From NCBI GenBank assembly GCA_947588845.1, contig CANQAR010000010.1, positions 1 to 49,953 of the forward strand: a DNA stretch of 49,953 bases. Direction: 5' to 3'. This document shows, piece by piece, positions 24,054 through 33,361 of this stretch. This stretch comes from an uncultured Lachnospiraceae bacterium (GTDB taxonomy: Bacteria > Bacillota > Clostridia > Lachnospirales > Lachnospiraceae). Every line of letters begins with the position of its first letter. Positions within the stretch are counted from its first letter, which is position 1. A model generated the notes under the pieces. It was not told where the DNA came from, searched no databases, and saw only the letters and a list, made by a program, of their open reading frames with translations. A program made the position numbers and the translations under genes.

Positions 24054-24473
24054 TTATAACTCCGCAATGATATTCTCTCTGAATCCTTCGGCAATCTCAG
24101 CAGAAGTAAGGGAGATACTGATCACAAATGTGATCTGATATTTCTCTCCAATCTGCGCAAGCCTTGTAATCAGTTCATTTGCCGAAGTCTTATCCGTGAA
24201 TGATATTTTCATAAAACTGTCAAGATACACCTGCTCAAGGTCATGATCCTGTGAAATAATCCCATAAATAAATCCGATAAACTCATCTGTGTCTGTAAGA
24301 TCAAACGAAGAAACATCAATCAAACGAACGCGGTTATTCAGTTCATACATATGTTTGGTACTTTTGTCCAGATAAACAATATTTCCATGAACTGTCTTGA
24401 TCTCGGAATTTGCTTTTTCAAGCAAAACCTTTGTCTTACCTTTCCCTTTCTCACCTACAATTAACTGTATCAT
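24054..24473 (-). CDS. Small P-loop protein of unknown function
   Basis: This 139-residue protein begins MIQLIVGEKGKGKTKVLLEK, where GEKGKGKT is a Walker A motif. A hydrophobic strand VYLDS near residue 90 may be Walker B, and FVISISL is near the end. Clostridial homologues are often labelled twitching-motility PilT-like, but it is far shorter than PilT (about 340) and lacks its hexamer domains, so I do not use that name. AAGGAGGAG precedes the ATG. It is downstream of the D,D-carboxypeptidase gene with a 79-base gap. ATP binding is likely; the role is unknown. Confidence 0.7.
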   Translation of the reverse strand: MIQLIVGEKGKGKTKVLLEKANSEIKTVHGNIVYLDKSTKHMYELNNRVRLIDVSSFDLTDTDEFIGFIYGIISQDHDLEQVYLDSFMKISFTDKTSANELITRLAQIGEKYQITFVISISLTSAEIAEGFRENIIAEL

Positions 24474-24552
24474 GGCAATCTCCTCCTTATAATATTATTG
24501 CGGATGCATTACTCGTTTTCATTATAGACGATTTGCGTATAAATTACAACAC

Positions 24553-25644
24553 TTAATTCTCAATTAACGACAATAACTCATTCATCTCGGGATAGAGCGA
24601 CTCTTTTGACTCAGAATGCAATATGATAGATAAATACGGGTTCCCATACAGATCCTTTGCCATAAGCGCCAGGCAGGCGCCGGCCTCATCCGTTGTTCCC
24701 GTCTTCCCTCCGAATACGGAAACATTTTCCGGACTGTCCGTCTGATTTGTAAAATACTGGTTTGTCGACTCCCACGTCACAGCTGCAGGAGTTCCGTCTC
24801 CTTTGACATATTCGGCATAATAGTTTTTCCGATTGATAATATCCTGAAAAAGGTCGCTTTTTACCGCCTCCTGAAAAATCAGATAAATATCATACACAGT
24901 GGTATAATGTTCCGGATCTGTCAGGCCGTGCGGATTTGCAAAATGAGTTCCCGTAGCTCCAAGTTCCTTTGCTTTTTCATTCATCATTGCGACAAAGCCA
25001 TCCACCGAACCTCCGATATGTTCAGCGATCATCATTGCCGCGTCGTTTCCCGAAGCGATCATCATTCCATAGAGAAGCTGACGCAGAGAAAAGATGTCTC
25101 CCTCCTGGATACCGCAGACAGAAGAACCAGCCTCAATATCTCTCACAGTGGAAGTCACCGTAATCATTTCGTCCAGATTTCCGTATTCAATCGTCAGCAA
25201 AGCGGTCATGATCTTTGTGACGCTGGCAGGCGCCCGTTTTGCAAAAATATCTTTTGCATAAATAACTTCTTTACGATTCAGGTCGAACAATCCTGCGGAA
25301 TAAGCGCTCAAAGGCAGAAGACCGGAATTTTCGCTGCCCGCCGACACGCAGAGGTCTTCCGCAAATGATTCTTCTGTTCTCCCGTCCTGAAGACCGCTGC
25401 GGAAACCATACACTCTGTCCGTATTGTCATACGGAACAAACAGGTCATAATCATGGGAACGGAAGACAAAATAATAGACAAGAAACACCATGATCCCGCA
25501 CAGCAGAAGAAGCAGCCCAAGCACCGCCGCAAGCTTCCTCAGATGCTTTTTTTCTTCCGCTTCCTTCCGCTGAAGTCTTGCCCATTCGCGTTCTGTATAG
25601 AAAGAACGCTCCAGACTGTTATCTGTACATTTCACGCCATTCAA
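24553..25644 (-). CDS. D-alanyl-D-alanine carboxypeptidase (PBP5/DacF class)
   Basis: This 363-residue peptidase S11 protein has an N-terminal cytoplasmic segment with charged residues, one membrane helix at about 40-61 and an outside catalytic domain. Motifs are S141-V-T-K144, S198-G-N200 and K314-T-G316. It trims the terminal D-Ala of peptidoglycan stem peptides. There is no separate C-terminal amphipathic anchor, so the N-terminal helix probably holds it in the membrane. The first 26 bases overlap the end of mgsA, indicating translational coupling. Confidence 0.9.
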   Translation of the reverse strand: MNGVKCTDNSLERSFYTEREWARLQRKEAEEKKHLRKLAAVLGLLLLLCGIMVFLVYYFVFRSHDYDLFVPYDNTDRVYGFRSGLQDGRTEESFAEDLCVSAGSENSGLLPLSAYSAGLFDLNRKEVIYAKDIFAKRAPASVTKIMTALLTIEYGNLDEMITVTSTVRDIEAGSSVCGIQEGDIFSLRQLLYGMMIASGNDAAMMIAEHIGGSVDGFVAMMNEKAKELGATGTHFANPHGLTDPEHYTTVYDIYLIFQEAVKSDLFQDIINRKNYYAEYVKGDGTPAAVTWESTNQYFTNQTDSPENVSVFGGKTGTTDEAGACLALMAKDLYGNPYLSIILHSESKESLYPEMNELLSLIEN

Positions 25645-26014
25645 GATCTCCTCTTTCCAATGATTTCAACAGCAGCTCGGCAGATGCGATATTCGTCGCA
25701 AGCGGTATATTGTGTACGTCGCAGAGACGAATTACCTTATTGATATCCGGTTCATGTGGCCTGGGATTGAGAGGATCCCGGAAAAAAATAACCAGATCAA
25801 TCTGATTCTGTTCAATCATGGCGCCCATCTGCTCCTCACCGCCGATCGGTCCCGCAAGGAATTTATGCAAGGTCAGTCCCGTTACATCTTCAATCAGCCT
25901 TCCGGTTGTCCCCGTGGCATAAAGTTCATGGTGAACCAGAATACTCCGGTAAGCAATGCAGAGATTCTGCATCAGCTTCTTCTTGGCGTCGTGCGCGATA
26001 AATGCTACGTTCAT
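25619..26014 (-). CDS. mgsA: Methylglyoxal synthase
   Basis: This 131-residue enzyme converts dihydroxyacetone phosphate to methylglyoxal. It has the conserved AHD start, ATGTTGRLI and GPIGGEEQMGAM. The E. coli catalytic base D71 lies in GGDQQ; here the same place is E60 (GGEEQ), a conservative change. FFWDP of E. coli is FFRDP here. HEPD keeps the second acid. GAGGAGG precedes the ATG. Its presence in a cell-shape operon is common in clostridia, though the reason is not known. Confidence 0.92.
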   Translation of the reverse strand: MNVAFIAHDAKKKLMQNLCIAYRSILVHHELYATGTTGRLIEDVTGLTLHKFLAGPIGGEEQMGAMIEQNQIDLVIFFRDPLNPRPHEPDINKVIRLCDVHNIPLATNIASAELLLKSLERGDLEWREMYR

Positions 26015-26027
26015 TAATTATGCCTCC

Positions 26028-27131
26028 TCAATACTTTCTGGTCTGCAGCCCCACATTCAGCACAAAACCAATTCCGATATAAAAACTTACAAGTGATGTC
26101 AATCCATAGCTGACGAATGGAAGCGTGATGCCTGTATTTGGCATAAGCCCTGTTGCCACGGAGACATTCAGAAAACTCTGGAAAAAGATCAGGGCGGCCA
26201 TGCCGCAGCAGATCAGCGTTCCTGAAAGACTTCTGGCCTGACGGCCTGTCAGCAGACATTCAAACGCGATTAAAAATTCCAGCAGTATGATCATGCAGCA
26301 GCCGATAAACCCGAGCTCTTCTCCTGCAACTGCAAAAATGAAATCTGTCTGAGGTTCCGGAATGTAATTTCCATTCTTGACAGAGGAAACATCCTCATTA
26401 TTCAATCCTTTTCCGTAAAGCTGACCGGAACCGATCGCGATGATCGAATTGATCTGCTGCTGGGCATCCTGCGGATACTCTTCCGGCTTCATCCACGCGT
26501 AAATTCTCCTCAGCTGGTAGTTTCCCATCTGCTCCGTCTCCGGCTGCATCAGAATGCTCACGCCGATAATGGCGATCGGTATAAACACCGCAAAAACCGC
26601 GCCGATTACCTTGTAGGTCAGACCTGCCGAAAAAATGACCGCGCAGAACACTGCCGCAACCACAATCGACGTGGACAGATCAGGCTCCCTGAGGATCAGA
26701 AACAGCTGGACCCCGATCAACAGCACAGAGCAGAAAATGATTCTCGGTTTGCTGATATCGTCCTGATGCAGTTCGAAAAATTTTGCAAAAAACAAAATCA
26801 GCATGATCTTCACAATGTCCGACGGCTGAAACTGTACTCCTCCGATGTTAATCCACCGCGTGGCGCCGTTGACGTTACGTCCGGCAAGGAGGACCGCTCC
26901 AAGCAGAACGCTGCCGATCAGATAGATCAGCCAGTAAAAATTCAGCACCCATGTGTAATCGAACAGGGACGTGACAATCATGGCTGCAATCCCCAGAAGC
27001 ATTCCGTAGAGCTGTCTCTGCTGGTAAGACTCGCGGGCACTTCCGATGATCAGAATTCCCAGAATGGAAAGCGCGAGCATCCAGAAGACCAGCCGGAAGC
27101 GGTAATTACTTAATCTGTACTGTCTTAACAT
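26028..27131 (-). CDS. rodA: RodA/FtsW/SpoVE-family glycosyltransferase
   Basis: This 367-residue SEDS membrane protein has about ten helices. Motifs include GRNVNGATRWINIGGVQFQP and QTDFIFAVAGEELGFIGC, and the terminal GLTSLVSFYIGIGFVLNVGL. SEDS proteins polymerise glycan strands with a partner class B PBP, here the PBP2 encoded in the same cluster, so RodA is favoured over FtsW. The start ATG lies 26 bases inside the end of minE, with AAGGGG upstream. Confidence 0.93.
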   Translation of the reverse strand: MLRQYRLSNYRFRLVFWMLALSILGILIIGSARESYQQRQLYGMLLGIAAMIVTSLFDYTWVLNFYWLIYLIGSVLLGAVLLAGRNVNGATRWINIGGVQFQPSDIVKIMLILFFAKFFELHQDDISKPRIIFCSVLLIGVQLFLILREPDLSTSIVVAAVFCAVIFSAGLTYKVIGAVFAVFIPIAIIGVSILMQPETEQMGNYQLRRIYAWMKPEEYPQDAQQQINSIIAIGSGQLYGKGLNNEDVSSVKNGNYIPEPQTDFIFAVAGEELGFIGCCMIILLEFLIAFECLLTGRQARSLSGTLICCGMAALIFFQSFLNVSVATGLMPNTGITLPFVSYGLTSLVSFYIGIGFVLNVGLQTRKY

Positions 27132-27351
27132 ATGGAACCCCTTGCTTCATCTCATGTACGATATCAACACGTATTTCCGTAACCGTATCATCAAGATACA
27201 GATATCTCGAAAGAATACTCACAAACTCTTTTTTCATTTGCCCAAGTTCTTCCGGCGTACAGGAGAGCCTGTCCGACGCAATTGTCTCCCGCACGCGCAT
27301 CTTTGCGATCCGGCTCGAAGTCTGCCGGCTTCTTTTTCTGCGAATATTCAT
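27106..27351 (-). CDS. minE: Cell division topological specificity factor MinE
   Basis: This 81-residue MinE protein has the MinD-contact segment (ASDRLSCTPEELGQMKKEFV) and the C-terminal dimer strand (VTEIRVDIVHE). MinE makes MinCD oscillate and frees mid-cell for FtsZ. The start is ATG 27351, after GGGAGG and just past the minD stop; an upstream TTG is less likely. The last 26 bases overlap rodA. Rod-shaped Firmicutes often use DivIVA rather than MinE; clostridia can have both. Confidence 0.92.
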   Translation of the reverse strand: MNIRRKRSRQTSSRIAKMRVRETIASDRLSCTPEELGQMKKEFVSILSRYLYLDDTVTEIRVDIVHEMKQGVPYVKTVQIK

Positions 27352-27353
27352 GC

Positions 27354-28154
27354 TCAACCTCCCTGTCTCCTGCGGAAGATGGAGGCCATCCTGCGGAACA
27401 GGGAAACTCCGGTCTGGAAATCCGCAAGCGGAACCGCTTCCCCTGTTATCCTTCTGCAGATATTGAGAAACGCAACCGCCGCCATGGTATCCGTCCCAAC
27501 CACTGGCTCCCCGTGATTCGCGGCAATGACAACACTGTCCTCATCCGGAACCGCTCCGAGCAGATCCACTGCCAGAATATCCACAACATCCTCAATGGAC
27601 ATCATCTCTCCTTTGCGGATCATATCAAGACGCAGACGGTTGATCAGGAGATCAATCCGTTCGATCCCTGCCGCCTCCAGAAGGCCGATAATCCGGTCCG
27701 CGTCGCGAATCGCCGCCACTTCCGGCGTCGTCACAACAATGGCGCGCGACGCGGCCGCAACCGCATTCCGAAAGCCCTGCTCAATCCCTGCCGGACAATC
27801 CATGATAACATAATCAAACAAAGGTTTCAAGCTTTCTGAGAGTTTGATCATCTGCTCCGGAGAAACGGCGCTTTTGTCCCTGGTCTGCGCAGACGGCAGA
27901 AGATACAGGTTCGGATAATGCCTGTCTCTGATCAGCGCCTGCTTCAGCCTGCAGCTGCCTTCCACAACGTCCACCAGATTGTAGATAATCCGGTTCTCAA
28001 GCCCCATGACAACGTCAAGATTGCGCAGGCCAATGTCCGTGTCAACCAGAACAACTTTTCTTCCCAGCCTTGCAAGGCCAACTCCTATATTCGCAGACGA
28101 GGTCGTTTTGCCTACCCCGCCTTTTCCTGATGTAATGACAATTACTTCACTCAT
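27354..28154 (-). CDS. minD: Septum site-determining protein MinD
   Basis: This 266-residue ParA/MinD ATPase has the deviant Walker A motif GKGGVGKTT at 10-18, VLVDTDIGLRNLDVVMGLEN as switch I and YVIMDCPAGIEQGF as Walker B. The C-terminus (PLADFQTGVSLFRRMASIFR) is the amphipathic membrane-targeting helix. It recruits MinC to the membrane. GAGGAGAG precedes the ATG. A 157-base gap separates it from minC. Confidence 0.97.
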   Translation of the reverse strand: MSEVIVITSGKGGVGKTTSSANIGVGLARLGRKVVLVDTDIGLRNLDVVMGLENRIIYNLVDVVEGSCRLKQALIRDRHYPNLYLLPSAQTRDKSAVSPEQMIKLSESLKPLFDYVIMDCPAGIEQGFRNAVAAASRAIVVTTPEVAAIRDADRIIGLLEAAGIERIDLLINRLRLDMIRKGEMMSIEDVVDILAVDLLGAVPDEDSVVIAANHGEPVVGTDTMAAVAFLNICRRITGEAVPLADFQTGVSLFRRMASIFRRRQGG

Positions 28155-28311
28155 ATACTCTCTCCTCCATCCTGTTATTCCCTGTCACCAGAAATTATTT
28201 GAGCGCACAGCGCCTGTTCTTTTGTTTCTCAGTGTCTTCCGGGCGTCCCGGGATGACGGATTTCTCTTCCTGGTTCGAATCTGTGCTGCGAAAACAGCAT
28301 ATTTCCCCTCT

Positions 28312-28989
28312 CTATCCGAGATACTCACAGAGCGTATCGCTCGAAAGTGTCCGGATCTGAATATGACCGTCCCTGAGATAGGCGATCCTTGGATCCAGAG
28401 GATAATTTCCGGAAACCGTTCGTTTTACAATAGCGCTTCGCGCCATTTTGTCCGCGATACGGATCTGCATCGGCTTCATTGTAAGCGCCGCCGCGAAACA
28501 GGAACCATCCCCGCCTGCCCCCGCGTAAATGCTCCCCAGGCAGCAGCCGAGTATGACGATATTTCCCCGCGACACCACCCGCGCTCCGGGATTTACGTCG
28601 CCGATAACAACCACGCTTGTCTCTGTTTCAAGAACCTGTCCGGACCGCAGGGTTCCGCGATAAAACTGTCCTTCGGCGCTCGCGGGCCGGTCCAGCGCCC
28701 GGATGACGGCTTCTTTGTAATATTCGTCGGTCTCCCTGCGCTCATCCACCACACAGAGAATACGCAGTCTGGAATTTTCAGCCATGGTGTCGATCAGCAT
28801 CCGCTCCTGTTCTACGCTCAGAACCCTTCCACGGAAAGTGACGGCCACATTCGCGTTTTTGAAAAAATCTGCTCCGGACGCAAATTTATCGGCAACCGCC
28901 TGGTTTAATTCCTCAAACGGAATATCCGGATCAAGCATGAGGATCAGACCGTGCGGATTGCTCTTGATTATCACCGCATTTTTTCTCAT
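28312..28989 (-). CDS. minC: Septum site-determining protein MinC
   Basis: This 225-residue FtsZ inhibitor has an N-terminal MinC_N domain (about 1-105) and a C-terminal beta-helix (about 110-210) with RSGQVLETETSVVVIGDVNP and SRGNIVILGCCLGSIYAGAG. It works with MinD and MinE to block division near the poles. A GAGAGGAAAC site precedes the ATG. It follows the PBP2 gene by 18 bases in the same direction. The order mrdA-minC-minD-minE-rodA is that of many clostridia. Confidence 0.94.
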   Translation of the reverse strand: MRKNAVIIKSNPHGLILMLDPDIPFEELNQAVADKFASGADFFKNANVAVTFRGRVLSVEQERMLIDTMAENSRLRILCVVDERRETDEYYKEAVIRALDRPASAEGQFYRGTLRSGQVLETETSVVVIGDVNPGARVVSRGNIVILGCCLGSIYAGAGGDGSCFAAALTMKPMQIRIADKMARSAIVKRTVSGNYPLDPRIAYLRDGHIQIRTLSSDTLCEYLG

Positions 28990-29007
28990 TTCAGTTTCCT
29001 CTCTCCG

Positions 29008-31899
29008 TCAGTCATTGCGCACGATATCCGAGGATACCTGTGAGGCCCGGCCGGTGATCAGTTCGCTTTCATCCTTCAGCCCGAAATAGTAGGAAATGAC
29101 ATCCCGTGCGACCGTCGCCGCGTTCGCCGAACTGTAGCCATTCGCGATCCGGACTGCAATCGCGATTTCCGGCTCCTCGTATGATTCAGGGCCGGCAAAA
29201 CCGATGAAAAGACCATGGTTCGGTATATTTACCGCGATCTGGGCCGTACCGGTCTTTCCGGCTACACTTGCCCCGGAAAATCCCCGGAAAGCCGAACTGT
29301 TCACAACCACATCGTGCATGCCGGTGTGGATTGTATCCCAAAGCTCATCGGAAAGCTCAAGTTTATTATGAATTTCCGCCTCGTTTTCCTCAAGTACACT
29401 GCCCGTGGAATCCCGGACCGCATCGATCAGCGTCAGATCATAGCATGTTCCTCTGTTTGCAAGCGTCGTCACATAGCGTGCAAGCTGAACTGTCGTGTAG
29501 GCATTATCGCTCTGTCCCATCGCACCGCGGACGGGGTCGGCCGTCAAAAGGTGCGGGGAAGTCTCCGGCACTTCGATACCTGACTTTGCATTCAGACCGA
29601 ACATGGAAGCATACTTGATCAGCTTTTCCGTGCCAGCGGCGTCGTTGTATTCCCCTTTCACCAGGCCCAGTCTCATGCCGACCGTATTGAAAAAGACGTT
29701 GCACGAATCGCGGATCGCCGTCTCAAGCGTCTCTACTCCATGACCGGCGGTATTCCAGCAGTTGATGGGGATCGCGGTATCCTCAAACTTACCGGTGCAG
29801 AGAATCCCTTCCCCGATGCTGATGACTCCTTCCATGACCCCCGCCACCGCGGTAATCGGCTTGAACGTGGATCCTGGAGCCAGCGCCTCCATCGTCGCCC
29901 TGCTGTAGAAAGGACTGGACTTGTCGCTGTTCAGTTTTCTGTAATAGGCAGTGTCCATTTCATTGGCCAAACGGTTGTTGTCATAGCCGGGATAGGTTAC
30001 GCACGCGAGCACTTCACCGGTATTCGGGTTTGTGATAACCACGGAGCCTGAGCATGGATTCAGCGCAAGCTGCGACGGCCGGATCTCCAGAGAATAGATC
30101 TTTTCCTTCATGAAATCAAAGCCGCTCAGCGACCCGTTTAAAAGCCTCTCATACGTATCGGCGTCCATTTCAAGAATCCCCTGATCATAAAGCAGGAGAC
30201 AGATCTGCGCGCCGGTAATGCTCTGCTCCTGAAGCATGTAGCGGTAAACCTGTTTGCAGAAATCATTGTCCTCGTACAGATAATCCGCGATATAATCCGC
30301 AAGCATCGAGTAAGTCTCGGAGGAATCCATGTATTCCGTATCCTCCGAAATCCGTGTGAGATCCAGCCAGTTTTTCGAGATGGCATACGTCAGATATTCC
30401 TTCAGACTGATTGACTCGTCTCTCGTCCAGGCCAGATATACCGGATCTGTCTCGTCAATCGCCTCCGCATTCAGTATTCCCGTGTCATTTGTCAGCATAT
30501 TGCTGACAATATAGGACATATAAACCTGGTATTCCTCTGTCAGATCCTTATAGGCCAGAGGGGTCTCTGTCAGAAGCTGGGTTTTGATCGTGGCGAATAT
30601 ATCCGAAGCCTTGACCAGGAACGCATTGTACACAGCCTTCTCATTCTCTGTCGCGGTATCCGACTTTAAGTGGCTGACATCAAGCACATTATTCTCAAAC
30701 AGAGCATAATACACATCATAATACGGAATTCTGACCTGGTCCGCAGAAGTATACCATTCCTCATTGATCTCCTGCTCGGGAACCATATTGACCCACACAA
30801 TTCCGGCAATATACTGCTCAAGGATCTGATAGACCGCATTCTGCAGCTCATTGTCAATTGTGAGCGTGAGATCGCTGCCCGCGACAGGCTCTTCCCTCGA
30901 TTCCACCGCAAGCGTACGTCCCAGATTGTCAACAGACAAAAGCTCGCTTCCTTTTGTCCCCTGCAGCGTCGTCTCCATTTCCTTCTCAAGACCGGTCTTT
31001 CCGACTATGTCGGTAGCCGTATATTCCCCGTTCTCCTGGCTCAGTTCCTCCAGCTCTTCCTGTGAAATTCCTCCCGTATAGCCAATCAGCGGAGCAAGCG
31101 ACTCCGCGTTCGCATATACGCGAAGATATTCCTCCGATATATCAATGCCGGGGAATCTGTCTTTGTTCTCCATGATCTGCGCCATGGTATCGCGGCCGAT
31201 GTTGCGCGCGATCGTAACGGTCTGATACCGCTGAAAGCTGTAGGCCGCGATATCCGCCCGCAGCCCGGCAAGCTGCAGGATTTCGTGATCCGTAAAAGAA
31301 TCCGGGAGTCCGTATTCCTCACGTTCCTGTTCTGTAATATCAGGATCCAGGATTCCGTAATGATCCTCGTCGCAGAGCTGCTTCATCAGATCTCCCGCCG
31401 TAATATCCCGCTCTTTCTCAGAAAGATCATCGATCAGGGCATGTCCGAACAGATCCGCCTTGAAACGCTGCAGCGTAAATCCGGATACATTGTAGACATA
31501 GCCGCCGCCCGCAGACTGCTCAATCTCAAAGTCCTCCACGACGGAATCTCCGTGGCTCTCAATCATCCTGATGAGATTATACAGCATGCCGTTCAGCTTC
31601 AGATTTCTTTCATGCGTGTTCGTATCGGGGATGGTATCCTCGAACACAACGCAGTAGGAAAGCTCATTGTAGGCTACAGGAACGCCGTTTCTGTCGTAGA
31701 TATTTCCGCGCGCGCTTGAAAGCTGACGTTCTCTCTTTATGGAAAGTGAAAAATCGTTCTGATAAGACTCCCCGTTGATGATCTGAATCTGGAAAAGCCG
31801 GTGAAACAGAATCGCCGTCATCAGCGTGATCAGAATCATCAGGATCAGTACTCTCGACCGGATAACTCTCGAAAGGCCGTGCTTTAAATGTTCAAACAA
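29008..31899 (-). CDS. mrdA: Penicillin-binding protein 2 (class B transpeptidase), enlarged
   Basis: This protein of about 963 residues crosslinks peptidoglycan during elongation. One membrane helix lies near the N-terminus (about 17-38), then a PBP dimer domain, then the transpeptidase with S677-T-F-K (LAPGSTFKPITAV), SDN (GQSDNAYTT) and KTG (AGKTGTAQIAV). It is larger than the 630-residue PBP2 of E. coli. Extra sequence lies between about residues 355 and 600. I prefer TTG 31899, 11 bases after AAGGAG; GTG 31911 overlaps that site. It overlaps mreD by eight bases and is probably the RodA partner. Confidence 0.93.
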   Translation of the reverse strand: MFEHLKHGLSRVIRSRVLILMILITLMTAILFHRLFQIQIINGESYQNDFSLSIKRERQLSSARGNIYDRNGVPVAYNELSYCVVFEDTIPDTNTHERNLKLNGMLYNLIRMIESHGDSVVEDFEIEQSAGGGYVYNVSGFTLQRFKADLFGHALIDDLSEKERDITAGDLMKQLCDEDHYGILDPDITEQEREEYGLPDSFTDHEILQLAGLRADIAAYSFQRYQTVTIARNIGRDTMAQIMENKDRFPGIDISEEYLRVYANAESLAPLIGYTGGISQEELEELSQENGEYTATDIVGKTGLEKEMETTLQGTKGSELLSVDNLGRTLAVESREEPVAGSDLTLTIDNELQNAVYQILEQYIAGIVWVNMVPEQEINEEWYTSADQVRIPYYDVYYALFENNVLDVSHLKSDTATENEKAVYNAFLVKASDIFATIKTQLLTETPLAYKDLTEEYQVYMSYIVSNMLTNDTGILNAEAIDETDPVYLAWTRDESISLKEYLTYAISKNWLDLTRISEDTEYMDSSETYSMLADYIADYLYEDNDFCKQVYRYMLQEQSITGAQICLLLYDQGILEMDADTYERLLNGSLSGFDFMKEKIYSLEIRPSQLALNPCSGSVVITNPNTGEVLACVTYPGYDNNRLANEMDTAYYRKLNSDKSSPFYSRATMEALAPGSTFKPITAVAGVMEGVISIGEGILCTGKFEDTAIPINCWNTAGHGVETLETAIRDSCNVFFNTVGMRLGLVKGEYNDAAGTEKLIKYASMFGLNAKSGIEVPETSPHLLTADPVRGAMGQSDNAYTTVQLARYVTTLANRGTCYDLTLIDAVRDSTGSVLEENEAEIHNKLELSDELWDTIHTGMHDVVVNSSAFRGFSGASVAGKTGTAQIAVNIPNHGLFIGFAGPESYEEPEIAIAVRIANGYSSANAATVARDVISYYFGLKDESELITGRASQVSSDIVRND

Positions 31900-32410
31900 T
31901 GCGGTCAACACTCCTTTTATCTGTCAGACTCAGCTGTCTGTTGATCTGATACAGAATACGGTAGCAGACGATCGTCAGAAGCAGCGTATAGACTACCTCC
32001 GGCATGATAATCCGCCCCAGATAATAGAAAAAGTGAATCCGTCCGCGCATCAGGAACAGAAACCCGTACTGCAGGATCCCGTAGACAAGATCACAGACCG
32101 AGATCAGAAGAAGAGGCGTTTTTATATCATCGTCATAAAATATACGGTAGAAGTAACCGCTGTAGTATCCGATCCACAGGTACAGCAGCGCATGAAAACC
32201 GATGATGCTTTCAAAAAAGATATCGCTGATCAGACCGCAGAGAAAGCCGGTCATAAGACCGTCCCTCCTTCCCCTCATCAGCCCGAAGGAAACCGTAAGA
32301 ATAATCAGCAGATTCGGCTTGATCTGTCCGACCGCAATCATCTCGCACACTGTAGACTGCAGGATGGTGCACACCAGGATCAGAAGAATCATTGTTGTTT
32401 TCCGCTTCAT
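31892..32410 (-). CDS. mreD: Rod shape-determining protein MreD
   Basis: This 172-residue protein has about five membrane helices: ILLILVCTILQSTVCEMIAV at the N-terminus, LIILTVSFGLMRG, and GFLCGLISDIFFESIIGFHA, which is the MreD signature. It links MreB and MreC to the wall-synthesis enzymes. The start ATG overlaps the mreC stop (ATGA), and the end overlaps the PBP2 gene. GGAGGG lies about nine bases upstream. Confidence 0.92.
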   Translation of the reverse strand: MKRKTTMILLILVCTILQSTVCEMIAVGQIKPNLLIILTVSFGLMRGRRDGLMTGFLCGLISDIFFESIIGFHALLYLWIGYYSGYFYRIFYDDDIKTPLLLISVCDLVYGILQYGFLFLMRGRIHFFYYLGRIIMPEVVYTLLLTIVCYRILYQINRQLSLTDKRSVDRIV

Positions 32411-33348
32411 TCGGTTCTGCCCTCCCCGTCAGGCGCCGCTTCCGTCTCTTTCTCCGCTTTGCCATTTCCGGAACCGCCTCCGGAAAGTCCCTCTTCTTCC
32501 TCAAGTATGGCCGCCGTGTCGGAAGGAATATATTCCTTCAGCTCAAGGATGACCAGCACTTCCTGCAGATGTCTGAAATCCACCACAGGAGTGAGAAGTC
32601 CGGACTTGGTCATATTGTTGGAATCATTGTTCAGCTCGCTGATATAGCCGATCAGAATGCCCGGAAGGAATTTTTCACTGATGTACGAGGTAACAACTTT
32701 ATCGCCGACATGTACCTTGTTGTCTGAATCTGTCAGCTTTACGAGATTCAGAGCCCCTTCATCAAGCAGACGCAGATCGCCCGCAATCATGCACTGATCG
32801 GATGTGTTGGAGACCATAGCGCTGACGCTGCTGTTGTCATCAATAATGGAACGCACCGTCGCCCAGCTGCTTCCGACTTCCGTGACAATGCCGACAAGGC
32901 CGCTTCCTGAAATAACATTCATGTCTTTCTTAATACCGTCTTTTGATCCTTTGTCGATCGTAAAAATCTGAAACCAGTTGCCCGATTCCTTCGCAATGAT
33001 CCGCGCGCCCACCTTCTCGTAATCCTCATACTGCTGATCCAGCTCAAATAATTCGCGCAGACGGTCCAGCTCCTCCTTGTTCTGGATAAGCTGCGTATTC
33101 TCCACAGTCAGCTGATCCACCCGTTCTTTCAGCTGCGCGTTCTCCTCCCGCAGAGAAACCGCGTCCTCAAAATTATCCGCAAGCCCGGACAGCCAGCTGC
33201 CCAGTCCGTTGATTCCTTTCTGAATCGGCGTGATCACAAAACCGCTCACCTGCTTTACAGGCGAAATCAGCCCTTCTCCAAGAAACGATATGCCGATCAG
33301 CAGCACACAGACGAGGCTCAGCGCATTCTCATTTGTCGTTTTTCTCAT
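32407..33348 (-). CDS. mreC: Rod shape-determining protein MreC
   Basis: This 313-residue protein has one N-terminal membrane helix (about 10-28), a coiled-coil region (about 65-110, REENAQLKERVDQLTVENTQ) and two beta-barrels (VISGSGLVGIVTEVGSSWAT). The C-terminal 40 residues are acidic and low-complexity. It forms the extracellular scaffold of the elongation machine. I choose ATG 33348, with GGCAGG six bases before; an upstream TTG adds two residues. It overlaps mreD by four bases. Confidence 0.94.
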   Translation of the reverse strand: MRKTTNENALSLVCVLLIGISFLGEGLISPVKQVSGFVITPIQKGINGLGSWLSGLADNFEDAVSLREENAQLKERVDQLTVENTQLIQNKEELDRLRELFELDQQYEDYEKVGARIIAKESGNWFQIFTIDKGSKDGIKKDMNVISGSGLVGIVTEVGSSWATVRSIIDDNSSVSAMVSNTSDQCMIAGDLRLLDEGALNLVKLTDSDNKVHVGDKVVTSYISEKFLPGILIGYISELNNDSNNMTKSGLLTPVVDFRHLQEVLVILELKEYIPSDTAAILEEEEGLSGGGSGNGKAEKETEAAPDGEGRTE

Positions 33349-33361
33349 ACTCAACCTGCCT

